A stretch of DNA of 64,000 nt from Saccharospirillum impatiens DSM 12546 (lineage in GTDB: Bacteria > Pseudomonadota > Gammaproteobacteria > Pseudomonadales > Natronospirillaceae), in NCBI RefSeq assembly GCF_000423605.1, contig NZ_AUIH01000021.1, forward strand, positions 22,210 through 86,209. The letters are read 5' to 3'. A program made the position numbers and the translations under genes. Of this stretch, positions 9,828-19,734 are shown one piece after another (position 1 is the stretch's first letter; each line of letters starts with the position of its first letter). The notes under the pieces are model-generated. The model saw only the letters and a list, made by a program, of their open reading frames with translations. It was not told the DNA's origin and did not search any database.

Positions 9828-10565
9828 ATGAACGTCAGCGTTACCTCGCTTAAAGCCCTACTCGTATTGTTACTGACCTGCCTGATAAACCTGCCAGCCT
9901 TTGCCGAAAACGATGATACTCAGTTGTACATCTATACCGAAAATTATGGCAACTATAACTACAGCCTAAGTGGTCGCGATTACGAGCACAGGCGCGACGA
10001 CATCGGTGGCACCTCTACTGAGGTCGTCAAGGCACTGCTTGCCGACGCCGGCTATGAGTATCGCATGCGCCTGCGCAACTGGGGTGTCGGTTACGGGCGA
10101 ACTCTGGAGCGCCCTTACTACGGGATTTTCTCTACCGCCAGAACGGCGCAACGCGAGGACATTTTTCAGTGGGTAGGGCCCATCGCCCAATACAATTGGA
10201 CCATCTTTCGATACGAGGGCAGTACTATCGAGGTCAACGACATTGATGATCTGCGCTCATTGCGGGTCGGCGGATACGCCAATTCAGCCACCACCCTGTT
10301 CCTGCAAGACCAGGGCATAGAGGTGTCTACTCTTCCCAACGACAGCCTGAATGCCCAACGCCTGGCACAAGACCAGATCGATGTATGGATTGCCTCGGAC
10401 GTTAACGCCTATAACCTGGCAGAAGAGGCCGGTTTTCCGAATATCGAGCCAGCCTGGATCATTCGCACCGTCGATATGTATCTGGCCATGAACAAGGATA
10501 CACCGGCCGAGGTTATCGACCGATTACAAACCTCACTTGACCGAGTACAAAACCAGGTCGATTAA
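9828..10565 (+). CDS. Orphan family-3 periplasmic solute-binding protein
   Basis: 245 residues. Signal peptide at about 1-27 (LKALLVLLLTCLINLPAFA). The rest is a bacterial extracellular solute-binding family 3 domain: GGTSTEVVKALLADAGYEY, an RPYYGIFSTART segment and the hinge repeat LRVGGYANSATTLFLQDQGIEV. There is no permease or ATPase beside it. Proteins like this often feed a signalling system or share a distant transporter; ligand unknown. It is separated from aapP by a terminator and about 290 nt in which I see no gene. Its 3' end overlaps the convergent AEC transporter gene by 4 nt. Confidence 0.8.
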   Translation: MNVSVTSLKALLVLLLTCLINLPAFAENDDTQLYIYTENYGNYNYSLSGRDYEHRRDDIGGTSTEVVKALLADAGYEYRMRLRNWGVGYGRTLERPYYGIFSTARTAQREDIFQWVGPIAQYNWTIFRYEGSTIEVNDIDDLRSLRVGGYANSATTLFLQDQGIEVSTLPNDSLNAQRLAQDQIDVWIASDVNAYNLAEEAGFPNIEPAWIIRTVDMYLAMNKDTPAEVIDRLQTSLDRVQNQVD

Positions 10566-11512
10566 ACCCAACCCAGTGCACGCAATACGACCAGCCCCAG
10601 GCTGGTCGTCACCAGGCTGATCACCGTCGTTGTGGCAATAATGGAGGCCGCCAGATTGGCGTTCCCGCCCATCGCACGCACCATCACATAGCTCGCCGCA
10701 GCAGTGGGCGTGCTGGCCATCAGGTAGAACACGCCCAGCTCTATATCCCGGTAGCCCAGACCATAGGCGATCAGCACACCACTGAGCGGTATCAACGCCA
10801 GCTTGAATACAGAGGTGAGTGTGGTGACTCGCCCGGCCTCTATAAAACCAGCCCAGCTCAAACTGGCGCCGACGCAGATCAATGCCAGCGGCAACGTCAT
10901 GCGGGCAAAATAGTCACCGGTATCGAGCACCCAGTCCGGAACCGGTATGCCCAGCACAACAATGGCACCGGCCAGCGCAATGGCAATGATCAGCGGATTA
11001 CGAGCAATGTCTTTAACCGCAGAGACCAGCGGGTGACCAGCCACCTGACGCGGTGACCACCGACTTAGGGTAATCACCGACAGCACGTTGTACAGCAATG
11101 TAATAAACGCCAGGTAAACAGACGCCAGCACAGCGGCCTCCTGGCCAAAAGCATTCAGCACAAAAGCCAGACCGATGATGCCCATATTGCCGCGAAAGCT
11201 GCCTTGCACAAATACGCCGCGCTCGTCTTTGTGCGCCACCAGCCAGGGGGCAATCAACGACAACACCACAAACCAGCCCAGTGTGAACAAGGCCGCCAGC
11301 AGGATAATGCCGCCCCCTGGTATGGCCTCCGGACGGGAACCGACGATATTCAGGAACAACAAACTGGGCAGGGCTACATTAAACACCAGCTTGGAGCCAC
11401 TTTGCACAAAAGCATCGTTAATCCATTCCCAGCGTTTGAAGGCCGCACCCAGCACGACAACCAGTGCGATGGGGCCGGTAATCTGTAACGAAAACAACAA
11501 TAGAGACAACAC
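10562..11512 (-). CDS. AEC family membrane transporter
   Basis: 316-residue integral membrane protein of the auxin efflux carrier family. About ten hydrophobic helices; the family features are the N-terminal LVFNVALPSLLFLNIVG and the central LPLALICVGASLSW, with a second half that repeats the topology (ELGVFYLMASTPTAAASYVMVRAMGG). Bacterial members move small organic anions such as malate or malonate; nothing here fixes the substrate. It stands alone, convergent with the solute-binding gene and divergent from the chemoreceptor. Confidence 0.85.
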   Translation of the reverse strand: MLSLLLFSLQITGPIALVVVLGAAFKRWEWINDAFVQSGSKLVFNVALPSLLFLNIVGSRPEAIPGGGIILLAALFTLGWFVVLSLIAPWLVAHKDERGVFVQGSFRGNMGIIGLAFVLNAFGQEAAVLASVYLAFITLLYNVLSVITLSRWSPRQVAGHPLVSAVKDIARNPLIIAIALAGAIVVLGIPVPDWVLDTGDYFARMTLPLALICVGASLSWAGFIEAGRVTTLTSVFKLALIPLSGVLIAYGLGYRDIELGVFYLMASTPTAAASYVMVRAMGGNANLAASIIATTTVISLVTTSLGLVVLRALGWV

Positions 11513-11716
11513 CAGGGCGCTTCCTCAGGGGGCGGGTACGTTTAACAGCGATCTCAGCGACCGCTTAAGCGGCGGCAGTCTACCACCACGCGACAATAAA
11601 AACTCAATGGCCGACCCAAGCCGCCGATACTACACTTACGTTTAGAAAGCTCTCTTATGCAATAGGCAGACCTTCCGGGCCAAAACAACACCCTTAACAC
11701 GCCGAGGTATCGACCT

Positions 11717-13339
11717 GTGTTTAAACGCTTTACCATTCGCCAGCGGCTGACGGCCACCTTTGTCGGCATCGTACTCGCGTTCATCGTATTAGGGTCGCTC
11801 AGCCTGAACCGACTGGACGCCAGCAATGCTCAGGTGTCGATCATCGCCCAGGATCGGTTGCCCAACCTGATCGCAGCCAACACGCTGTTCAAATACTTCA
11901 GCGATATTCAGGTGCCCGCTACGGCCATGATCTTTTCCAGCTCTGCATCAGAGCGGGAAACCTTGCAGCAGACCATCGACCAGTCAGTCGCGGCATTGAA
12001 CACAGCCAAGGAAGCCTACCAGCAGAACATTACCGCCGATGAAAACCAGCAGATTTTCAATGCCTTTGTTGATGCGGAAACCCAGTTTTTGCAGACTCTG
12101 AACGACGGCATACAGCTGGCGTCGAACTGGCGTGGTGCTGACGCACTGCGTCTGCGTACCGAGACCATGCTGCCCCTTGCCGAACAGGCCTTTGGCCATC
12201 TACAGCAGCTAATCGACTATCAGCAGCAGCGCATCGCTGCGGCGGAACAGGAGGCGGATCTCGCCTACCAGACATCACGCACAGTAACCATTGGCGCCAT
12301 CAGTGCGGTTGCCCTGCTGCTGGCGCTGATCGCCTGGTCGCTGGTGAGAAGCATCGCGCGGCCCTTGCAACAGGCCATTCACGTCGCCAATGACATCGCC
12401 GCCGGCACGCTGACCACCAATATCACTATCGACGGCAAGGATGAAATCTCATTGTTGCTGCAAGCACTACGAACCATGCAGCACAGCCTGCGCGATACCC
12501 TGGGCCAGATCGCCGAATCGGCTGACCGGCTCGGTCATGCGTCCACCACACTCGACGCGGTTACCGAGCAATCACTGCAAGAGTTGCAACAACAGAACGA
12601 TCAACTGGAACAGGCCGCTACCGCCGTTAACGAGCTGACTGCTGCCATTGAAGAGGTGGCCAGTAATGCCGCCGGAACGGCCAGTGAGTCCCAGCAAGCC
12701 AATGAGCGAACTCAGTTTGGCCGTGAAAAAGTGCAATCAGCGGTGCAGGCCATTGAACATTTGGCCGGTCGTATTCAGGGCGCGAGCAGCAATATGACCA
12801 CGCTGTCGCAGAAAGTGGCCGACGTAGCCTCAGTGCTTGATGTCATTCGTGCCATTGCCGAGCAAACCAACTTACTGGCCCTCAACGCCGCTATTGAAGC
12901 GGCCCGGGCCGGAGAAGCGGGCAGAGGTTTCGCGGTTGTCGCCGACGAAGTCAGAGCTCTGGCCAGCCGCACCGCCGACTCAACCCGGGAGATTGAATCC
13001 ATCATTCAGGCGGTGGAAACCAGCTCGGAAGAGGCTGCCGGTACCCTGCGCACCAGCGATGAGGACGCCCGCAAGACGCTGAACATCGGTCACGAAGCGG
13101 GTGAGGCCCTCGCGGCCATCGCAGATCTGGTCAACACCATCAATGATCGCAATACATCCTCAGCCAGTGCTGCAGAGCAACAGGCTCAGGTTGCCAAGGA
13201 GGTCGACAAGAACCTGGTGAATCTGCGCGATCTTGCCGCTAACACGGCGACCGGTGCCGACCAGACCCGAAGCTCGAGCCGGGAACTGGCCAGCCTGGCA
13301 GATGACCTGAACCGGCTGGTCAAACGCTTTGAGGTGTAG
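11717..13339 (+). CDS. Methyl-accepting chemotaxis protein
   Basis: 540 residues from a GTG start. Order: short N-tail, TM1 (about 12-32), a periplasmic helical ligand-binding region of about 155 residues rich in Q and A (four-helix-bundle type), TM2 (about 189-211), HAMP (about 212-265) and a cytoplasmic methylation/signalling domain. The highly conserved hairpin tip is present: [20 protein letters not shown] followed by [18 protein letters not shown]. No C-terminal CheR-binding pentapeptide is visible. It passes attractant or repellent binding to CheA/CheW; ligand unknown. No chemotaxis operon lies in the window. Confidence 0.93.
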   Translation: MFKRFTIRQRLTATFVGIVLAFIVLGSLSLNRLDASNAQVSIIAQDRLPNLIAANTLFKYFSDIQVPATAMIFSSSASERETLQQTIDQSVAALNTAKEAYQQNITADENQQIFNAFVDAETQFLQTLNDGIQLASNWRGADALRLRTETMLPLAEQAFGHLQQLIDYQQQRIAAAEQEADLAYQTSRTVTIGAISAVALLLALIAWSLVRSIARPLQQAIHVANDIAAGTLTTNITIDGKDEISLLLQALRTMQHSLRDTLGQIAESADRLGHASTTLDAVTEQSLQELQQQNDQLEQAATAVNELTAAIEEVASNAAGTASESQQANERTQFGREKVQSAVQAIEHLAGRIQGASSNMTTLSQKVADVASVLDVIRAIAEQTNLLALNAAIEAARAGEAGRGFAVVADEVRALASRTADSTREIESIIQAVETSSEEAAGTLRTSDEDARKTLNIGHEAGEALAAIADLVNTINDRNTSSASAAEQQAQVAKEVDKNLVNLRDLAANTATGADQTRSSSRELASLADDLNRLVKRFEV

Positions 13340-13521
13340 CCACACACTGAGCTGTATCATCACAGTTGTGGCACTTAGCCGATTGTAACCACTGTAGGCT
13401 GCTGAGATTCACTGAATAGCAACAACCTACCAGGTTCAAAACACGCCGTGCCCGTGGGTCTATGACTGGTAAGTTGTTGATTCAATGAGAAAATTAAAAA
13501 TCACATTGTTTGCTTTTCGTG

Positions 13522-13552
13522 TGTTGAAAAAGGCAGGAAGCCTTTTTCAACA
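13522..13552. terminator. Bidirectional terminator between the MCP and DUF3461 genes
   Basis: TGTTGAAAAAGGC - AGGAA - GCCTTTTTCAACA, a 13-bp perfect stem with a 5-nt loop and A/T blocks suiting termination from both sides. It ends 6 nt before the 3' end of the minus-strand gene. The stretch 13340-13521 holds nothing else I recognise. Confidence 0.75.
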
Positions 13553-13557
13553 ACCAG

Positions 13558-13935
13558 TTAGAGTCTCTTCAGATCGGCTTCGATTTCCTCGATCTTGCTT
13601 TGCACCACTTTTTCCAGATGATGCAGATCGTTCAGAATCTTTTTCTTCAAATCGACTTCTTTGACTTCCCGCTTGGCAATCACATCAAGCTCTTCCACTA
13701 CGTAGCGCAAAGTCGGTGCGATCTCGGTCGTGTCGGTGTATTTTTGAGTGCCACTATCGACCTTTACCCGCTTCACCTGCCTCGGATACTTGAATTTTTC
13801 ACTGCGCGCAAACATTTCACCTTTGTCACGCTTGTAGTAAATCTTCAAAATATCGAACCGGCCTTCGGTTCGTAGGGTGTATTTTTCAATTCGATCAGTG
13901 TCGGTAACGCCAATGGCCTTCAGGTTTTCAAACAT
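13558..13935 (-). CDS. DUF3461 family protein
   Basis: 125 residues from the ATG at 13935, which has AAAGGA six bases upstream; an 18-residue upstream extension is unlikely. Small soluble protein of a conserved gammaproteobacterial family of unknown function. Family hallmarks are MFENLKAIGVTDTDRIEKY, DILKIYYKRDKGEMFARS, FKYPRQ and a C-terminal charged helix (LHHLEKVVQSKIEEIEADL) likely to form a coiled coil. Single gene with its own terminator. Confidence 0.88.
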   Translation of the reverse strand: MFENLKAIGVTDTDRIEKYTLRTEGRFDILKIYYKRDKGEMFARSEKFKYPRQVKRVKVDSGTQKYTDTTEIAPTLRYVVEELDVIAKREVKEVDLKKKILNDLHHLEKVVQSKIEEIEADLKRL

Positions 13936-14159
13936 GGACAATCCTTTACGGAATACGTTCAGTACGTGGGCTGGGATATGCGTAAGCAATCAGGTCAGAT
14001 TAGAACATTCACAGCAGGGATCAACACCTTGTCGCAGTTTTATAGCGGCCGACACGCAGTGACCTGTAGCGCGCTGTGTACAACCTTTTCAACGCTTAAC
14101 GACACAACCCGCCGGACTGAGCATCGGCTCATAATCCGTTAACCAGGAGGATTTACCCC

Positions 14160-14444
14160 ATGACCTTGCACATCCGACTGATCGAAATAGAACGCTATGT
14201 CCCCGATGTAAACAACACCGCCGACCTGGCGCGGGCGTTCGGCCCGCTCAAACGCTACTGCCGCGACCAGGTCAATGTGGCGCTGACGCTGGCGCCCTGG
14301 ACGGAGGTTGATCGCGGTGAGGCCGCTCTGGTTATTCTGGGCATCGACCGGGGTCAGGTGGAAACCGAAGCGCGCCATCTGGAAGACTGGATGGAGACTA
14401 ATCTGGAAGGCCAGAGCCTGAGACTGGAAGCCAGCTGGTTATGA
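14160..14444 (+). CDS. Small DUF503/YlxP-like protein
   Basis: 94 residues, with a good AGGAGG-type site before the ATG. The layout resembles DUF503: a beta strand, a helix with paired basic residues (PLKRYCRDQVNVALTLAP), a strand EAALVILGIDRGQ and a long helix EARHLEDWMETNLEG ending in a strand. The similarity is by pattern only and the function is unknown. Flanked by 220 nt upstream without a gene and by xylB 135 nt downstream on the same strand. Confidence 0.6.
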   Translation: MTLHIRLIEIERYVPDVNNTADLARAFGPLKRYCRDQVNVALTLAPWTEVDRGEAALVILGIDRGQVETEARHLEDWMETNLEGQSLRLEASWL

Positions 14445-14579
14445 TTCACACACGGGCATAGTGGCTTGATGGGTCTTGCCGCTTGTGGATCCGGGTGCTG
14501 AGGGTGCAATGAACAATTGACGCAATCCAGGCTCACCGTCATTATATTTCGACTAATGAATTAATTTCAGGAGCACCCA

Positions 14580-16037
14580 ATGTATCTGGGACTCGACCTC
14601 GGTACGTCCGGATTAAAAGCGGTTCTGATTGACCAGACCGGTCATGTGGTAGATACCGCCAGCGCCAGCCTCACCACAGAGTCACCTCACCCGCTGTGGA
14701 GCGAGCAAGACCCACGGCAATGGTGGCAAGCCATTCAGGCTGCACTGGCAACACTCGCGGGCCGGCAGGATTTGAAACAGATAAAAGGCATTGGCTTGTC
14801 GGGCCACATGCATGGGGCTGTTCTGATCGATGCCGACCATCAGGTGATCCGGCCCTGCATTCTGTGGAACGACGGTCGCAGCGGTGCCGAGTGCACTGAG
14901 CTTGAAGCGGCGATACCCGATTTCCGCGCGCGCAGTGGCAATGTGGCCATGCCCGGCTTTACCGCGCCGAAGGTGTTGTGGGTCAGACACCATGAACCCG
15001 AGGCCTTTGCCCGTATCCACAAGGTGTTGCTGCCCAAAGATTATCTTCGTCTGCTGTTAACCGGCCAATGCGTATCGGAGATGTCCGACGCGGCGGGCAC
15101 GCTCTGGCTCGATCCGGCCAAGCGCGACTGGGACGATCAGTTACTGGCCATCAGTGGTCTCAGTAGGGAGCAAATGCCCGCGTTGATCGAAGGCAGTCAG
15201 TCGAGTGGCCGACTAACGGACGTGGCCGCCCTATATCTGGGCCTGAACCCGGTGACGGTGGCTGGCGGTGCCGGTGACAATGCCGCCGGCGCGGTGGGTG
15301 TCGGCGTTACCGAACCCGGCCAGGGCTTTATTTCGCTGGGAACGTCGGGCGTTTATTTTGTGGTCAGCGAGCAACACAATGCTGCGCCCGAGCTCACCGT
15401 CCACGCATTTTGCCATTGTCTGCCCGAGCGCTGGCATCAGATGTCGGTCATGCTCAGCGCGGCCAGTTGTCTCGACTGGTTCGCCAACATCAGTAATACC
15501 ACGGTCCCAAAGCTGCTTGAGGAAGTGGAAGCCAGTGCGGAAATCGAGACCAGTGTGCTGTTTCTGCCTTATCTCAGTGGCGAACGCACGCCGCACAACA
15601 ACCCGTTGCTCAGCGCTCAGTTCTTTGGTCTGAACACTCGTACGCGGCGCGTGGACATGACCCGGGCCATTCTGGAAGGGGTCGCTTTCAGCATGGCCGA
15701 TGGCGAACGGGCTCTGATCTCGGCCGGAACGCCGTTGAATGACATTTCGCTGATCGGGGGCGGGGCGCGCTCGGCGTTGTGGCGACAGCTGATCGCGGAT
15801 GTCCTGCAACGGACGCTGCACTTTCGAGAAGGAGGAGAAGTGGGGCCGGGCCTCGGTGCAGCCCGGCTGGCACGATTGGCCGTCGAGGGCGATAGCCCGG
15901 AGAATATCCGGTCGTTCTGCCCGGCCCCGCCTATTGTGCAGACGCATCAGCCAGACGCTTCACGCGCGCTCTACTATCAGTCGAAGCTCAAGAAATACCG
16001 TGAGCTGCACCAGCAGACGGCCGCGCTAAACGACTGA
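14580..16037 (+). CDS. xylB: Xylulokinase
   Basis: 485 residues, the normal size for XylB. FGGY-family kinase that phosphorylates D-xylulose with ATP to xylulose 5-phosphate. Key features: N-terminal phosphate-binding LGLDLGTSGLKAVLID, GIGLSGHMHGAVLID, the substrate-binding ILWNDGRS, and in the second half GGAGDNAAGAVGVG, FISLGTSGVYFV and GGGARSALWRQLIADVL. It is not with the xylose cluster at 46-53 kb. Shine-Dalgarno TCAGGAGC lies eight bases upstream of the ATG. A strong hairpin ends transcription. Confidence 0.94.
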   Translation: MYLGLDLGTSGLKAVLIDQTGHVVDTASASLTTESPHPLWSEQDPRQWWQAIQAALATLAGRQDLKQIKGIGLSGHMHGAVLIDADHQVIRPCILWNDGRSGAECTELEAAIPDFRARSGNVAMPGFTAPKVLWVRHHEPEAFARIHKVLLPKDYLRLLLTGQCVSEMSDAAGTLWLDPAKRDWDDQLLAISGLSREQMPALIEGSQSSGRLTDVAALYLGLNPVTVAGGAGDNAAGAVGVGVTEPGQGFISLGTSGVYFVVSEQHNAAPELTVHAFCHCLPERWHQMSVMLSAASCLDWFANISNTTVPKLLEEVEASAEIETSVLFLPYLSGERTPHNNPLLSAQFFGLNTRTRRVDMTRAILEGVAFSMADGERALISAGTPLNDISLIGGGARSALWRQLIADVLQRTLHFREGGEVGPGLGAARLARLAVEGDSPENIRSFCPAPPIVQTHQPDASRALYYQSKLKKYRELHQQTAALND

Positions 16038-16057
16038 ATCGTCACGAGCGGCCATGC

Positions 16058-16079
16058 CCGCCCCGTTCGACCGGGGCGG
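16058..16079. terminator. Hairpin between convergent xylB and fba
   Basis: CCGCCCCG - TTCGAC - CGGGGCGG, an 8-bp GC-only stem between two genes that converge. No strong T-run, so it may end transcription from either side with help. Confidence 0.6.
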
Positions 16080-16084
16080 AAAGC

Positions 16085-17164
16085 TCAGTTCCGATCGACG
16101 GCATTCAGGTCGGCAAAGGTTTTCTCCAGTCGAGCGATCAGGCTCTCCTGAGCTTTGCGCAACCAGACACGCGGGTCATAATATTTTTTATTCGGGCTGT
16201 CTTCGCCTTCGGGGTTGCCGATCTGGCTTTGCAGGTAGCCTTCGTGGGCCTGGTAGTATTCACGAATGCCATTCCAGTTTGCCCACTGGGTATCGGTGTC
16301 GATGTTCATTTTGATCACACCGTAACTGATCGATTCTTCGATCTCGGCTTCGCTTGAACCCGAACCGCCGTGGAATACAAAGTCCAGAGCGTTCTTTTCC
16401 AGACCAAACGTCTCTGAGCAGTGAGACTGGGAGTCGCGCAGAATGGTCGGGGTCAGTTTGACGTTGCCGGGCTTGTAGACGCCATGCACGTTGCCAAATG
16501 AGGCGGCGATGGTGAACCGAGGGCTGATGGCGTTCAGTTTCTCGTAGGCGTAGGCGACGTCTTCGGGTTTGGTGTAGAGGTTGGAGGCATCCAGGTGGCT
16601 GTTATCGACGCCGTCTTCTTCACCGCCGGTGACACCCAGTTCAATCTCCAGTGTCATGTCCAGTTTGGCCATGCGCGTCAGGTACTCGGAACAGGTGGCG
16701 ATGTTTTCTTCGAGGCTGTCTTCCGACAGGTCAATCATGTGCGACGAAAACAACGGCTTACCGGTTTCGGCGTAGAATTTTTCACCTTCGTCGAGCATGC
16801 CGTCGATCCAGGGCAGAAGCTTACGGGCGGCGTGGTCGGTGTGCAGGATTACCGGAACACCATAGGTTTCCGCGACGGCGTGAACGTATTTGGCCCCGGC
16901 GATACCGCCAAGTACCTGAGTCTGCTGACCATCCAGTTTCAGGCCTTTACCGGCAAAGAAACCAGCGCCGCCATTGGAAAACTGAATGATAACGGGGGAC
17001 TTCACTTTGGCTGCGGTTTCCAGCACGGCGTTGACCGTATCGGTATTGATGCAGTTCACCGCAGGCAATGCGAACTTCTCGGCCTTGGCGATGGCAAAAA
17101 TTTTCTGAACGTCGTCACCGGTGACAACACCGGGTTTTACTACGTCGAGTACTTTTTGAGACAT
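16085..17164 (-). CDS. fba: Class II fructose-bisphosphate aldolase
   Basis: 359 residues. Zinc-dependent aldolase that interconverts fructose 1,6-bisphosphate with dihydroxyacetone phosphate and glyceraldehyde 3-phosphate. Features: VPVILHTDHAARKLLPWIDG with zinc His and catalytic Asp, the ELGVTGGEEDGVDNS loop, GNVHGVYKPGNVKL, FHGGSGSSEAEI and the phosphate-binding VIKMNIDTDTQWA. The length and inserts fit the E. coli FbaA subclass. It lies downstream of pgk on the same strand, 271 nt apart, with a palindromic repeat in the gap. Confidence 0.96.
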   Translation of the reverse strand: MSQKVLDVVKPGVVTGDDVQKIFAIAKAEKFALPAVNCINTDTVNAVLETAAKVKSPVIIQFSNGGAGFFAGKGLKLDGQQTQVLGGIAGAKYVHAVAETYGVPVILHTDHAARKLLPWIDGMLDEGEKFYAETGKPLFSSHMIDLSEDSLEENIATCSEYLTRMAKLDMTLEIELGVTGGEEDGVDNSHLDASNLYTKPEDVAYAYEKLNAISPRFTIAASFGNVHGVYKPGNVKLTPTILRDSQSHCSETFGLEKNALDFVFHGGSGSSEAEIEESISYGVIKMNIDTDTQWANWNGIREYYQAHEGYLQSQIGNPEGEDSPNKKYYDPRVWLRKAQESLIARLEKTFADLNAVDRN

Positions 17165-17286
17165 GAGTCGTATCCTCTGCTGACGATGAACGGCACCACC
17201 TTCCTGCGGCTACCGCTTGTTGTTGTGCCTTCGGCTCGTGACATCCTGGGTTGCTCTCCGCTTGCGCCACGAATCCGTGGTAGCCA

Positions 17287-17379
17287 CCGGGTAAGTCTAT
17301 CCGGGGTCGGCGTGAACCCGTCCATGGGGCCTAGATCGCAGCATCCATGCTGCGAACTTCCCCGGATAGACTCACCCGG
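17287..17379 (+). repeat. Palindromic repeat, copy A (93 nt)
   Basis: Left arm 17287-17306 and right arm 17360-17379 are reverse complements with one mismatch in 20. Between them is the shared core GTCGGCGT, a CCCGTCCATGGGGCCTAG segment and a small hairpin CGCAGCAT-CC-ATGCTGCG (17337-17354). The same layout recurs at 19503, 19735 (inverted, enlarged) and 38862, with different arm sequences. It lies between pgk and fba, in the opposite orientation to those genes. Confidence 0.9.
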
Positions 17380-17435
17380 CAGCCACCACTCAGTGTTTTG
17401 GTTAAACCTCACCTAAACCGGAGTACCATCTTTCT

Positions 17436-18599
17436 TCAACCTTTGGCGCGCTGCTCAAGAATTTCAACAGCAGGCAACACCTTACCTTCCACAAATTCAA
17501 GAAACGCACCGCCACCCGTAGAAATGTAGGAGAAACGGTCTTCCATACCAAACTTCTGCACCGCTGCGATCACGTCGCCGCCGCCCAGCACCGAGAACGC
17601 ACCAGAGTCGGCTATGGCTTCGGCGATATCACGCGTGCCGTGAGCGAAGTTGTCGAATTCAAACACACCGCAGGGGCCATTCCACAAAATGGTTTTGGCG
17701 TTTTTGATCACCTCGGCAAAGCGTTTGGCGGTTTCCGGACCCAGGTCCATGATTTCTTCGTCGTCCTGTACCTGATCGACCGGCTTGACCACGGCTTCGG
17801 CTTTCGGGCTGAACTCTTTGCCGACTCGCACGTCGATCGGCTCGGGGATGTCGAGTTCGTCCATCAGTTTTTTCGCCTGCGGAATCAAGTCTTTCTCGTG
17901 CAGGGAGTTACCCACATTGTAGCCGCGTGCTGCAACAAAGGTGTTGGAAATACCACCGCCGACGATGAGCTGATCGCAGACTTTCGACAGGCTCTCCAAT
18001 ACGGTCAGTTTGGTGGATACTTTGGCGCCGCCGACAATGGCCACCATCGGCCGGGCCGGGTTATCCATGGCTTTGGCCAGTGCTTCCAGTTCACCGGAGA
18101 GCAAGGGGCCGGCGCAGGCAACCGGCGCGTATTTGGCGACGCCGTGGGTCGATGCCTGGGCGCGGTGTGCGGTACCAAAGGCGTCCATCACATAGACGTC
18201 ACACAGGGCGGCCATTTTTTTCGACAGTTCGTCGTCGTTTTTCTTCTCGCCTTTGTTGAAGCGCACGTTTTCCAGCATGACCACCGAGGCTTCGGTGTCG
18301 ACACCCTCTACCCAGTCGCGAATCACCGGGATATCCTGACCCAGCAATTTGCCCATATAGGCGGCGACCGGCGCCAGCGATGCTTTTTCATCAAACTGAC
18401 CTTCTTCGGGTCGGCCCAGGTGCGACATGATCATCACTTTGGCACCCTGTTCCAGCGCCAGCTTGATGGTCGGCAGCGAGGCTGTAATGCGGTTATCCGA
18501 GGTGACCTGGCCCTGGTCGTCCAGTGGCACGTTCAGGTCCTGGCGGATGAGTACGCGCTTGCCGGCCAGATCGAGGTCAGACATTTTGATCACAGACAT
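17436..18599 (-). CDS. pgk: Phosphoglycerate kinase
   Basis: 387 residues, the normal bacterial length. Transfers a phosphate between 1,3-bisphosphoglycerate and ADP in glycolysis/gluconeogenesis. Recognisable parts: [37 protein letters not shown] segment with the catalytic arginine, [23 protein letters not shown] and the C-terminal [13 protein letters not shown] and [14 protein letters not shown]. Probably the first gene of a pgk-fba unit; no gapA is visible next to it. Confidence 0.97.
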   Translation of the reverse strand: MSVIKMSDLDLAGKRVLIRQDLNVPLDDQGQVTSDNRITASLPTIKLALEQGAKVMIMSHLGRPEEGQFDEKASLAPVAAYMGKLLGQDIPVIRDWVEGVDTEASVVMLENVRFNKGEKKNDDELSKKMAALCDVYVMDAFGTAHRAQASTHGVAKYAPVACAGPLLSGELEALAKAMDNPARPMVAIVGGAKVSTKLTVLESLSKVCDQLIVGGGISNTFVAARGYNVGNSLHEKDLIPQAKKLMDELDIPEPIDVRVGKEFSPKAEAVVKPVDQVQDDEEIMDLGPETAKRFAEVIKNAKTILWNGPCGVFEFDNFAHGTRDIAEAIADSGAFSVLGGGDVIAAVQKFGMEDRFSYISTGGGAFLEFVEGKVLPAVEILEQRAKG

Positions 18600-18796
18600 G
18601 GCAGTTCCTTAAGGGGTGTCGGTTAAAATGGGATCGCCATTGTAGACCCTGTACGGTCGAGAATCACGGGCTCTGTAATTTAGTTACAAAACCCGCAGAC
18701 ACTGGCTTTTCCTGAACATTTGGTCAAAGACAACGCCGGGATGGCTTGCTACACTACTGTCCCAGCCAATCTACCGTCATCAGCTGGAAGCCTTTC

Positions 18797-19432
18797 ATGT
18801 CTGTCTCTCCCATTTTTATCGGCATCGCCGGTGCCTCCGCCTCCGGAAAAAGCCTGCTCGCTGGCACGATCTATCAGGAATTGAAACAGGAACTGGGCAA
18901 TGAAGCGCTGGCAATCATCAAGGAAGACAGCTACTACCGGGAACAGGGTAGCCTGACCATCGAAGAACGCACCGCCATCAATTACGACCACCCCAATGCC
19001 TTCGACCATGATCTGCTGATTCAGCATATAGATGCCTTGCATGCTGGCCAGAACGTCGAAATTCCGATCTACGATTACACCGTGCACAACCGCTCCGACG
19101 AGACATTCCCACTCAAGCCTGCCCGCATTGTCATCATTGAAGGCATTCTGCTGCTGCACGACAAAGCCATCCGCAAACGTCTGGATGCCAAGGTGTTCAT
19201 GGATACTCCCCTCGATATTTGCCTGCTACGCCGCCTGCAACGCGACATCGCCGAGCGTGGCCGCACGGTCGAGTCAATCATCGAACAATACAAACGCACC
19301 GTGCGACCGATGTTTCTCGAATTCATCGAACCGACCAAGCAATTCGCCGACATCATCGTGCCCCGCGGTGGCAAAAACCGCGTTGCTATCGAGATGCTCA
19401 AAGCGCGTATTTTGCAGATGTTGGATGGCTAA
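18797..19432 (+). CDS. udk: Uridine kinase
   Basis: 211 residues from the ATG at 18797 with GGAAG six bases upstream; an upstream 17-residue extension is unlikely. Phosphorylates uridine and cytidine in pyrimidine salvage. Walker A GASASGKS near the N-terminus, EDSYYREQG, the NYDHPNAFDHDLL substrate segment, IYDYTVHNRSDETF and VIIEGILLLHD are typical of Udk. Single gene, followed by palindromic repeats. Confidence 0.95.
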   Translation: MSVSPIFIGIAGASASGKSLLAGTIYQELKQELGNEALAIIKEDSYYREQGSLTIEERTAINYDHPNAFDHDLLIQHIDALHAGQNVEIPIYDYTVHNRSDETFPLKPARIVIIEGILLLHDKAIRKRLDAKVFMDTPLDICLLRRLQRDIAERGRTVESIIEQYKRTVRPMFLEFIEPTKQFADIIVPRGGKNRVAIEMLKARILQMLDG

Positions 19433-19502
19433 CTGATTCAGTGGCTTCCATGGCCAAAACAGTGGTTACTTGTTGTTCGGTGGCCAAGGCTCGTGCAGGC
19501 CA

Positions 19503-19595
19503 CCGGGTAGACCGTTGCGGGGTCGGCGTACATCCATCCATGGAGCCTAGGCCGCAGCATCCCTGCTGCGGACTACCCCGCAACGGTCTACCCGG
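19503..19595 (+). repeat. Palindromic repeat, copy B (93 nt)
   Basis: Left arm 19503-19522 and right arm 19576-19595 are perfect 20-nt reverse complements (CCGGGTAGACCG... at the left end). The core has GTCGGCGT, ATCCATCCATGGAGCCTAGG and a hairpin CCGCAGCA-TCCC-TGCTGCGG. Same length and layout as copies A and D. It lies just downstream of udk, facing copy C. Confidence 0.92.
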
Positions 19596-19734
19596 CCGCC
19601 TGCACTTGGTTTGTCGCCGATGCTAAGTCTAAAACACATCCCTTCCCAACCTAATCTAACAATTCACGCCTAGCGCAAGTTGTATTTCTTGGTTTTATGG
19701 CAGGAAGCAGCGACACCCAACTAAGTGCTGGGTG

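Noticed and set aside
17640..18626. Long plus-strand frame opposite pgk (328 codons)
   Set aside because: Antisense shadow of pgk; composition is Phe/His/Gly-rich without any domain.
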